Source: Myxococcales bacterium (GTDB lineage Bacteria > Myxococcota_A > Bradymonadia > UBA7976 > UBA1532). Taken from it: a DNA stretch of 64,000 nt. Below, one piece after another: positions 9,281 to 16,596 of this stretch. The stretch spans positions 186,001 to 250,000 of the forward strand of contig JACKDP010000002.1 of the NCBI GenBank assembly GCA_020633435.1, given 5' to 3'. The notes beneath the pieces were generated by a model, which ran no database searches, was not told the origin of the DNA, and worked only from the letters and a program-made list of their open reading frames with translations. Both the position numbers and the translations under genes were made by a program. Every line of letters begins with the position of its first letter. The stretch's first letter is position 1.

Positions 9281-11889
9281 CGCCGGGCTACTTCGCCTGG
9301 GCCGTGGCCCACCCGCGCCGCGTCCTGGCCGCCGCCGCTGCCCTGACCCTCGTGGCCCTCCTCGGCCTGCTGCACCTGCCCGTCCGCACGGCCCGCGAGG
9401 CGCTCATGCCCCGCGACGCCCCGGCGATGCAGCGCCTCGACGCCTTCCTGGCCGACTTCGGGGCCGGCGCCGACCTCATCGTCGTGCTGGAGGGGGACGA
9501 TCCGGGCGACTTCTCCGCGGCCCTGACCGCCCGGCTCGCCGCGCTGCCCGCCGTCGGCCTCGCCTTCGACCGCGTGGACCCCGCCGACGTGGTGGAGCGC
9601 GCGTGGCTGCTCATGCCGCCCGCCGCTCTGGCCGAGCTGGCCGCCCAGCCCGTGGCCGCTGGCCCCGCCGACTTCCCGGCCGCCATCGCCGCCGCCCGCG
9701 CCGGCCTCGACGACCTGCCCACGGACGCCGATCCGGCCCTCGCCGAGCGCGGCCTGCGCGCCCTCGCCGGCTTCCTGGGGGAGTGGCGCCGCTACCTGGA
9801 GGCCCCCGACGTCCCGGCCCACCCCGACCTGGCCCCGGCCCTCGCCCCCGTCGGCGCCGAGGCCCTGGCGGACGGCCGCTTCCGGTCGCGGGATGGGCGC
9901 CTGGGATTCATCTTCGTGCGCCCCGCCGATCCCTCGGGCGAGTTCGCCGTCCTCGATCCGGTCATCGCCGCCGTCCGCGCCGAGGCCGCCGCCCTGCGCG
10001 CCACCTGGGCCGGGCCCGCCCCCACCGTCGGCCTCGCCGGCCTCCCGGCGGTGGCCCATGAGGAGTTCACGGCCGTCCGCGACGATCTGCAGCTCATCGT
10101 GGCCACCTCCGCCGGCTTCATCCTGCTGCTGGTCCTGGGCTGGCTGCGCTCCTGGCGCCGCGCCGTCGCCCTCTTCGTGCCCATGGGGCTGGGCGTCGTG
10201 TGGAACCTGGGCCTGGCGGCGCTGCTGGTGGGGCACCTCACCATCCTGACGTCGAGCTTCACGGCCATCCTCTTCGGCCTCGGCGTCGACTACGGCATCT
10301 TCCTGAGCGCCCAGATCCTGGCGGCCCAGGGCAGCGGCCGCACCGCGGCGCCGGCCATCGTCGCGGGCGCCCGCGCCGCCGTCCGCCCGCTCGTCGTGGC
10401 CGGCGGCGCCACCGCCCTCATCTTCGGCACCCTCGCCACCTCCGACTTCCAGGGCTTCGCCGAGCTGGGCCTCGTGGCCGCCACCGGGGTGCTGCTGGTG
10501 GTCGCCGCCACGCTGCTCGTCCAGCCCGCGCTCCTGGCCTTGCTGCCGCTGAAGGTGGCGGAAAAGAAAGAGAAATCCCCGGCGGCGTCCGCGCCTCGCC
10601 GGCGCGCCCCCGCGGCCCTCGTCCTGGGCGTGGCCCTCGCCGGCGCCGCCGCCTCCCTCGCCGCCGGGCCCGTCCCCTTCGACCACGACGTGCTCGCCTT
10701 GCTGCCCGCCGACTCGGAGGCCGTCCGCCTGCAGCGGCGCATGAGCGCCGAGAGCGACTTCCAGGCCGAGGTCGTGCTGCTGACGGCGCCCGACGTCGCC
10801 GCCGCCCGGGCCCTGGCGGCGCGGGTCGGCGCGCTGCCCGGCATCGCCCGCGTGCAGAGCATCGACCCGTTCTTCCCGCCCGACGCGGCCGACCGCGTGG
10901 CGGCGGCGCAGCAGGTGGGCGCCCGCGCCGCCGCGCTGCTGCCCCGGCTCGCCACCGCCTCGGCCCGGGTCGACGCCCCCACCCTCGAGGCCCTGCGCGG
11001 CCTGCTGGCCGACGCCGCCGACGCCCTCGACACCGCCCAGGAGCAGGCCTTCTCGGCCGGCCGCTCCACCCTCGTCGCCGCCATCGAGGCCCTGCCCCTC
11101 GCGGCCCTGCGCGCCGCCCTCGCCCGGCCTGACGCGGGCGCCCGCACCGAGGCCCTGGCCACCGCCCTCCTGGCCCGCGTCCGCGAGGCCGCCGCGCGCG
11201 TGGCCCGCTGGCAGGCGGCCCGGCCGCCCACGCCGGCCGACCTGCCGCCGGCCCTGCAGAGCCGCTTCTTCGGCCGCAGCGGCGCCGTCGCCGTCTACGC
11301 CTGGCCCCGGGAGAGCGTCTACGACCCCGACGCCCTCGGCCGGCTCAACGCCGAGGTGCTGGCCGCCGCCCCGAGCGCCACGGGCTTCCCCATCACGCAC
11401 CACGTCTTCGCCGCGCAGGTCGTGGCGGCCTACCGCGAGGGCACCCTGCTGGCGGCCGGCGCGGCGCTCCTCTTCCTCATCGTCGCCCTGCGCCGACCCG
11501 GCCCCATCGTCCTCGCCGCCCTGCCCCTGGCGCTCGGCGGCGTCTGGATGAACGGCCTGCTGCACCTGCTGGGCGAGTCCGTGAACTTCGCCAACATCGT
11601 CGCGCTGCCCCTGACCATGGGGCTGGCCATCGACTACGGCGTCTGGCTGGCCCACGAGGCCACCGACCACCCCCACCTGGGCGGGCCGGCCCTCGCCCGC
11701 CGCGCCGGCGGGCCCATCCTGCTCGCCGCCGCCACCACCCTCGCCGGCCTCGGCGCCATCACCCTGGCCCGCTACGCGGGCGTCGCCAGCATGGGCCGCT
11801 CGCTGACCCTCGGCCTGCTCGCCTGCGTCGCGGCCGCCCTCGTGGTCGCCCCCGCCCTCGTGCACCTCTTCCCGCGGAGAACCTCCTGA
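9277..11889 (+). CDS. MMPL/RND-superfamily exporter, hopanoid-transporter-like
   Basis: 870 residues with two RND repeats. Each has one hydrophobic segment, a large periplasmic loop, then a cluster of membrane segments (about 270-410 and 715-865). The motifs GLGVDYGIFLSAQILAAQ (about residue 336) and LTMGLAIDYGVWLAHEAT (about 785) are the conserved membrane-embedded signatures carrying the Asp used for proton coupling. The size and lack of an AcrB-like docking domain fit the MMPL/HpnN group, which moves lipids or hopanoids. It starts at GTG 9277 overlapping the deacetylase stop and ends overlapping the next start, so it is translated as part of a coupled operon. Confidence 0.85.
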   Translation: MTPGYFAWAVAHPRRVLAAAAALTLVALLGLLHLPVRTAREALMPRDAPAMQRLDAFLADFGAGADLIVVLEGDDPGDFSAALTARLAALPAVGLAFDRVDPADVVERAWLLMPPAALAELAAQPVAAGPADFPAAIAAARAGLDDLPTDADPALAERGLRALAGFLGEWRRYLEAPDVPAHPDLAPALAPVGAEALADGRFRSRDGRLGFIFVRPADPSGEFAVLDPVIAAVRAEAAALRATWAGPAPTVGLAGLPAVAHEEFTAVRDDLQLIVATSAGFILLLVLGWLRSWRRAVALFVPMGLGVVWNLGLAALLVGHLTILTSSFTAILFGLGVDYGIFLSAQILAAQGSGRTAAPAIVAGARAAVRPLVVAGGATALIFGTLATSDFQGFAELGLVAATGVLLVVAATLLVQPALLALLPLKVAEKKEKSPAASAPRRRAPAALVLGVALAGAAASLAAGPVPFDHDVLALLPADSEAVRLQRRMSAESDFQAEVVLLTAPDVAAARALAARVGALPGIARVQSIDPFFPPDAADRVAAAQQVGARAAALLPRLATASARVDAPTLEALRGLLADAADALDTAQEQAFSAGRSTLVAAIEALPLAALRAALARPDAGARTEALATALLARVREAAARVARWQAARPPTPADLPPALQSRFFGRSGAVAVYAWPRESVYDPDALGRLNAEVLAAAPSATGFPITHHVFAAQVVAAYREGTLLAAGAALLFLIVALRRPGPIVLAALPLALGGVWMNGLLHLLGESVNFANIVALPLTMGLAIDYGVWLAHEATDHPHLGGPALARRAGGPILLAAATTLAGLGAITLARYAGVASMGRSLTLGLLACVAAALVVAPALVHLFPRRTS

Positions 11890-12710
11890 TGCGCCTCCTG
11901 GCCCTCGCCCTGCTCCTCGTCGCCGCCCCGGCCGCCGCCGATCCCACCCGCCCCCTCGTCGTCTGCTACCCCGGCGGCACGGTGACGGCCCGCCAGGCCG
12001 AGCCTGCCATCGGCAAGCTGCTGGGCGTCCTGGAGCGCCTCGGGGGCCTGCCGGCCGGCGGCTTCCACCCGCAGTTCGAGCGCGACGTGGGCGCCTGCCG
12101 CGCCGCCCTCGCCGCGCGGCCGCCCCTCGCCATCCTCTCCCTGGGCCTCTTCCTGGAGCACCGCGAGGCCCACCACCTGGTGCCCCTCGTCCGCCCCCGC
12201 ATCCAGGGGCGGACGAGCGAGGCCCTGCGGGTGCTGGTGCGGGCGGGGACGGCCGCCAACCTGCTGGATCTCAAGGGAAAGACCCTCACCGGCACCCCGC
12301 TGGAGGAGCCCGCGTTTCTCACCCGGGTGGCCTTCGCCGGGGTCGTCGATCCCGCCACGCACTTCACGCTGAAGCCCGAGAAGCGCGCCCTCAAGGCGCT
12401 GCGGGCCCTCGACGCCGGCGAGGTGGACGCGGTGCTGGTGACGGACGCCCAGTACGCCGCGCTGGGCGCGCTGCCCTTCGCCGACAAGCTGGCGGTGGTG
12501 CACACGACGGACGCGCTCCCGCTGGTGGGCGTCGTCGCCGACGAGACGCAGCTCGACGCCGCCGCCCGGGCCCGCCTCGTGGCGGCGCTGGCCGGCATCT
12601 GCGCCGACGCCGAGGGCAAGGCGCTCTGCGAGCTCTTCGGCGTCGAGGCCTTCGAGCCGGTGGACGCCGCCGCCTACGCCGAGGCCGTGAAGCGCTGGGG
12701 GACGCCGTGA
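11889..12710 (+). CDS. PhnD-like periplasmic phosphate/phosphonate binding protein
   Basis: 273 residues with a signal peptide (MRLLALALLLVAAPAAA) and the two-lobed PBP type 2 layout of the PhnD/SsuA/transferrin group, with segments such as LKGKTLTGTPLEEPAFLTRV (about residue 130) and LDAGEVDAVLVTDAQY. Normally such a protein feeds an ABC transporter. No ABC genes are here; instead it sits between an MMPL exporter and a lipoprotein, so it may deliver or capture a ligand for that exporter system in the periplasm. That is inference. TGATG overlap with the exporter gene; GTGA overlap with the next gene. Confidence 0.75.
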   Translation: MRLLALALLLVAAPAAADPTRPLVVCYPGGTVTARQAEPAIGKLLGVLERLGGLPAGGFHPQFERDVGACRAALAARPPLAILSLGLFLEHREAHHLVPLVRPRIQGRTSEALRVLVRAGTAANLLDLKGKTLTGTPLEEPAFLTRVAFAGVVDPATHFTLKPEKRALKALRALDAGEVDAVLVTDAQYAALGALPFADKLAVVHTTDALPLVGVVADETQLDAAARARLVAALAGICADAEGKALCELFGVEAFEPVDAAAYAEAVKRWGTP

Positions 12711-13462
12711 GGCGGGTGGTCCTGGCCCTGGCGCTGACGGGCTGCGGGGCCCTGCGCACCGACCGCGCCACCCTGCGCGCCGACTGCCCGCCCACCTCGG
12801 CGCCCATCTTCGCCGACCTGCTGGCCGTGGGGCCGCTGACGCCGGGCCCCGATCTCGAGTGCGTCCTGGTGCGCCTGCGCGCGGGCGACCCGGGGACGCG
12901 CCACCAGGCCCTCGCCGCCCGCGTCGCCACGCTGCTGGCCGACCAGCAGCCGCCGGGCGACGGGCGCGAGCAGCTCGCGGCCGAGGGCCTCGCCTACGCG
13001 GAGCAGGCCCTGCGCGCCCGCCCCGACGACGGCGCCGCCCACTACCAGGCCGCCCTGGGCCTGGGGATGCTCGTCGAGGACCACCCCACCCAGGCCCTGC
13101 GCGAGCTCGACCGCCTGCGCGCCCACCTGGAGCGCGCCGTCGCCCTCCGGCCCGGCGAGGACGACGGCGGCCCCCTGCGCGTCCTGGGCCTGCTCTACCT
13201 GCGGGCCCCGGGCTGGCCCCAGGGCCCGGGCGATCCCGACCAGGCCCTCGCCCTGCTGACCCGGGCCGTGGCCGAGTACCCCGGGCACCCCTACAACCAC
13301 CTGGCCCTGGCCGAGGCCCGGTGGACGGTGGACGAGGACGCCGACGCCGCCCGTGCCGGCCTCGCCGCCGCCGAGGCCGCCCTCGCCGCCGCCCCGCTGG
13401 GGCTCGCCGCGGGGCGAATTCGCAAAGAGATCGAGCGGTTGCGTCAGGAGATCGGGGGTTGA
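12707..13462 (+). CDS. TPR-type lipoprotein of the MMPL operon
   Basis: 251 residues starting at GTG 12707, with a short lipobox signal (LALALTGCGA) placing the lipid-modified Cys at about residue 13. The rest is an Ala/Leu-rich helical solenoid with TPR-like spacing (AYAEQALRARPDDGAAHYQA; LERAVALRPGEDDGG; LLTRAVAEYPGHPYNHLALA). Such proteins are usually periplasmic scaffolds. It ends the four-gene operon begun by the deacetylase-like gene. Its last 19 bases overlap the 3' end of the convergent ATP-grasp gene. Confidence 0.65.
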   Translation: MRRVVLALALTGCGALRTDRATLRADCPPTSAPIFADLLAVGPLTPGPDLECVLVRLRAGDPGTRHQALAARVATLLADQQPPGDGREQLAAEGLAYAEQALRARPDDGAAHYQAALGLGMLVEDHPTQALRELDRLRAHLERAVALRPGEDDGGPLRVLGLLYLRAPGWPQGPGDPDQALALLTRAVAEYPGHPYNHLALAEARWTVDEDADAARAGLAAAEAALAAAPLGLAAGRIRKEIERLRQEIGG

Positions 13463-14234
13463 CCGGCGGTGATGGGCCGGGCCTGGACCACCCAGAGCGC
13501 CGCCCCATCCCAGACCCACTCCACGTCGGCGGGGCCCCCCACCGCCGCCTCGCACGGCGCCCGCAACCGCGCGAGCCGCGCCAGCAGCGCCGCGTCGAGG
13601 CAGCGGGCACCCGCCGCGTCCGCCGGTACGCCGCGCTCCACCACCTCGCCGGCCTCGACGTGCAGCGCCACGTCCTTCTCGCCGACGTCGTAGCGCAGCA
13701 GGCCGCCGTCGGCGTCCAGGTGCACGTGGTCGGGGGTGACGAGGCCCTGGACGACGGCCTCGCCCAGGCCCCAGGCGGCCTCGATGACCACCCGGTCGGC
13801 GCCCGTGAGGGGATCGCGGGTGAAGAGCACGCCGGCCACGACGGCCTCGACCATGCCCTGCACGACGGCGGCGAGCTGCACCGGCGGCAGGCCGTGGGCC
13901 GCGCGATAGGCCGCGCTGCCGGCGGCGCTGGCCTGGACGGTGGCGGCCGCGCGGGCGAGGGCGGCGGCGGACGAGACGCCGAGGACGCTCGCGTGCTGCC
14001 CGGCGAAGCTGTGGCGCGGGCCGTCTTCCTGGGGGGCGGAGCTGCGCACGGCCAGGGGTCCGGTGATCCCGGCCCAGGCCGCCGCGGCGCCCTCGGGCGT
14101 GGCGAGGGCCGCGGGGCGGCGGCGTCGACGGCGAAGCCGGGCGGGACAGGCAGGCCCGCGGCGAGCAGGCGCGCCAGCCCGGCCGCCTTCCCGCCGAAGC
14201 GCGCGGCGGCCCGGGCCTCGGCCAGCGGCGTCAC
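13444..14234 (-). pseudogene. PEP/pyruvate-binding (ATP-grasp) half of a split PEP-synthase-like enzyme, frameshifted
   Basis: The GTG start at 14234 overlaps the stop of the swivel-domain gene (GTGA). The first ~35 codons read FGGKAAGLARLLAAGLPVPPGF, a match to the PPDK/PEP-synthase N-terminal domain split here over one motif. The rest lies in another frame and contains AVRSSAPQEDGPRHSFAGQH, GVLFTRDPLTGADRVVIEA, LGEAVVQGLVTPD and the C-terminal QARPI, all hallmarks of that domain. The switch maps to the G run 14113-14116; adding one base restores a 263-residue protein. In PEP synthase or rifampicin phosphotransferase this domain binds ATP and phosphorylates the swivelling His. Sequencing error is as likely as real inactivation. 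Confidence 0.75.
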
Positions 14235-15865
14235 GGCAGCCGCTCGACGGTGCCCGCGGTGCCGTCCACCCGCACCCGGGCCCCCGTCCGCAGCGCCCGC
14301 GTCGCGTCTCGCACCCCCACCACCGCCGGGATGCCGAGCTCTCGCGCCACGATGGCCGCGTGGCTCAGCGCCCCGCCGCGCTCCGTCACCACGGCGCCGG
14401 CGATGGCCAGGGCGCCGTTGCAGGAGGGCAGCGTCGATCGCGCCACCAGCACCTCGCCCGGCCGCACCCGCGCCATCTCGTCGAGGCCCTCCACCACCCG
14501 GACGACGCCGACGTAGCTGCCGCCGCTGGCGGGCAGGCCAGCCAGCCCCGCGGGGCGCTCGTCGGTCAGATCCCCTTCCATCGCGGCGAGATAGCGCATC
14601 ATGCCGTCCGCGACGCGGCCCAGCGCGCCCGGCAGGGCGTCCAGGGGGACGGGGGCCGGCGGCGGGCCACCCAGCCACAGCGGGGCCGCGTCGGCGGGGC
14701 GCGCCTGCGCCGTCGCCCAGGCCTCGATCTGCGCCAGGTCGGGGCCTTCGCCGTCCAGCAGCAGGCGCTGGCTCTCGTCCGGCGTGAGGTGGATGGCCAG
14801 CTCGGCGCGGGGCAGGCGGCCGCGCGCCACCAGGCGAGCGCCGATGGCCAGGTGGGCCCGGCGCAGCAGGCCTGCGGCCCAGGCGTCGGCGACGGCGCTG
14901 CGCTCGTCGCGCAGCCAGGCCGTCGAGCGCGCCTCGGCCAGCAGCGCGTCGAACTCCGCCCGGTGGGCGGCCGGGATGCGGGCGCTCAGGTCGGCGGCCG
15001 GGTCGCCGGGCGCCTCGGCGCGGAGCGGCTGGCGGAGCTGGTCGACGAGGAGCTGGGGCAGCTCGGCGTTCGTCGGCAGCCAGACGTCCCCCGTCCAGGC
15101 CTGGCGGTGCTCCACCCGCGCGAGCCAGGCCCGCGTCGCCACGCCGAGCGCGTCCTCGCGGGCCCGCAGCCGCTCCAGGGCGGCCGCCGGCGGCCCGTCG
15201 AGGGCGCCGTCGTCCAGCAGCGCCACGACCGCGGCGCGCCGCCGCTCGTCCTCGGCCACCTCGGGCGAGCGCCCGCCGACCGCGGCCACCACCTCGTCGG
15301 GGCGGGCGCCGACCCACCGGGTCGCGGCGGTCAGCAGGAGCGCGGTCGGCACCATCGTCGCGGCGTTGCTCGCGAAGTGGGCGCGGAAGGAGGCGCCGAG
15401 CACGGCGCCGGCCTCGCGCAGGTGGGCCAGGGCGCCCGCGTCGTCCAGGGTCGCGGGGTCGGCGGCCTGCAAAGCCTCGAAGCGCTTGAGAAGACTGGGA
15501 AAAGTCTCCTCTCGCCACACCCGTGCGTCCTCGCGCCAGCGGGCCTCCGCCACCGCCGCCTCCGCGACGCGGGCGCAGGCGCGCAGCGGCGGCAAGAGCC
15601 GGCCCAGCAGCCCGAAGAGCCAGCGCGGCGGCGGGGCCCCGCCGGGCTTGCCGGCCAGGGGCACGGGCTGCAGGTAGACGAACCCCTCGACGCTCCTGGA
15701 CTGCATGCCCCGCAGCGGCATGCCGTAGCGCTGGATCCACGCGGTCTGCCCCGCGGTGAAGGCGGCCGGCAGGATCTCCGCGACGGAGCGGGTGAGGGGC
15801 CGGGCGAAGTGGCTGACGTCGAGCTGCCAGACGCCGGGCCCCGGAGGCTCGAGGGCGAGGCTCAC
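14231..15865 (-). CDS. Swivelling phosphohistidine-domain half of a split PEP-synthase/RPH-like enzyme
   Basis: 544 residues from GTG 15865, which overlaps the tetR stop. The C-terminal ~85 residues are the PEP-utilising mobile domain with the catalytic His in GGALSHAAIVARELGIPAVVG-type context (GGALSHAAIV, then ELGIPAVVG). The first ~430 residues begin QLDVSHFARPLTRSVAEILP and contain RYGMPLRGMQSRSVEGFVY, like the central substrate domain of rifampicin phosphotransferase and related PEP-synthase homologues. The usual N-terminal ATP-grasp domain is missing here but is encoded by the next gene. Together they would make a three-domain phosphotransferase as two polypeptides. Target unknown; antibiotic or small-molecule phosphorylation is an inference from family and from the TetR partner. 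Confidence 0.75.
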   Translation of the reverse strand: MSLALEPPGPGVWQLDVSHFARPLTRSVAEILPAAFTAGQTAWIQRYGMPLRGMQSRSVEGFVYLQPVPLAGKPGGAPPPRWLFGLLGRLLPPLRACARVAEAAVAEARWREDARVWREETFPSLLKRFEALQAADPATLDDAGALAHLREAGAVLGASFRAHFASNAATMVPTALLLTAATRWVGARPDEVVAAVGGRSPEVAEDERRRAAVVALLDDGALDGPPAAALERLRAREDALGVATRAWLARVEHRQAWTGDVWLPTNAELPQLLVDQLRQPLRAEAPGDPAADLSARIPAAHRAEFDALLAEARSTAWLRDERSAVADAWAAGLLRRAHLAIGARLVARGRLPRAELAIHLTPDESQRLLLDGEGPDLAQIEAWATAQARPADAAPLWLGGPPPAPVPLDALPGALGRVADGMMRYLAAMEGDLTDERPAGLAGLPASGGSYVGVVRVVEGLDEMARVRPGEVLVARSTLPSCNGALAIAGAVVTERGGALSHAAIVARELGIPAVVGVRDATRALRTGARVRVDGTAGTVERLP

Positions 15866-16521
15866 AGGTCGATCTCGGCGTAGGCGAAGAGCCCGCGGAG
15901 CGGACCGGGCGTCAGGGCGGCCGCGGCGGCCGGGTGGTCGGCCTCCATGGCCCGCTCGGCGAGGATGCCCTCGATGACGTCGCACACGGCGTCCGCCGCC
16001 TCGGCCGTCGACATGCCCAGCTCCCGCGTCATCGACAGCCAGCTCTGGGAGCTCATCAGGGCGCGGATGGGGCCGAAGGCGAGCCGCCCGTCGGGGTCGC
16101 CCGGGCCGGCCAGCGAGCTGATGAGGGCGCGCACGCGGCGCCAGCGGTCGCTGCGCAGGCGCGCCTGCACGTCGCGCCCGAGCTGGGTGATGTGGGCCGC
16201 CTGGACGAGCTGCTGGTTGGCCTCGAACCAGAAGAACAGCTCCCGGACGTAGCGCGCCAGGTCGGCCGGGCCGGCGGGCCACTCGGGCCCGGGGGCCACC
16301 TGCTGGAGGTGGTCGCCCACGGCGGCCAGCAGGTCGTCGCGGGTGGGGAAGTAGCGGTAGACGGTCCGCGTGCTGACGCCGGCCTCGCGGGCGACCTGGG
16401 GCACCGCGAAGTCGGCGAGGCCCTGGTCGACGACCTGGGCGACGAGGGCCTCGATGATGCGGAGCCGGGTCTGCTCGGCCTGCTGCTCCCGCAGCGCGGA
16501 GGTGTAGGTGCGCGTTTTCAT
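15862..16521 (-). CDS. TetR-family regulator of the split phosphotransferase operon
   Basis: 219 residues. The N-terminal HTH spans about residues 15-60 (IIEALVAQVVDQGLADFAV, then VAREAGVSTRTVYRYFPTRD), the standard TetR DNA-binding arrangement, and the C-terminal ligand domain is divergent. The ATG at 16521 was preferred to an upstream in-frame start at 16557 because the latter would lie inside the putative promoter. A palindrome abuts the ATG, and a consensus -35 (TTGACA, 16557-16552 on this strand) lies upstream, consistent with autorepression. Its stop overlaps the next gene's GTG, so it likely controls its own operon. Confidence 0.85.
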   Translation of the reverse strand: MKTRTYTSALREQQAEQTRLRIIEALVAQVVDQGLADFAVPQVAREAGVSTRTVYRYFPTRDDLLAAVGDHLQQVAPGPEWPAGPADLARYVRELFFWFEANQQLVQAAHITQLGRDVQARLRSDRWRRVRALISSLAGPGDPDGRLAFGPIRALMSSQSWLSMTRELGMSTAEAADAVCDVIEGILAERAMEADHPAAAAALTPGPLRGLFAYAEIDL

Positions 16522-16536
16522 GTCACGGAGCGTGAC
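16522..16536. promoter_or_regulatory. Candidate TetR operator (6-3-6 palindrome)
   Basis: GTCACG-gag-CGTGAC immediately upstream of the tetR ATG, covering the expected -10 region downstream of a TTGACA at 16557-16552. The 12-mer gcgtgacgcgaa, which includes half of the palindrome, occurs at 16530-16541 and again at 16561-16572. Confidence 0.5.
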
Positions 16537-16596
16537 GCGAAAACGAATTGGTGTCAACAGGCGTGACGCGAACTGCGCTCCGCGGCGCGGCGCGCG

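Noticed and set aside
9211..11865. 884-residue minus-strand frame
   Set aside because: Perfectly antisense to the MMPL exporter, Gly/Glu/Arg-rich, no motif; a mirror of that gene's codon bias.
11772..15740. 1,322-residue minus-strand frame
   Set aside because: Crosses five real genes. Only its small part near 14120-14234 is real, as the N-terminus of the frameshifted ATP-grasp gene.
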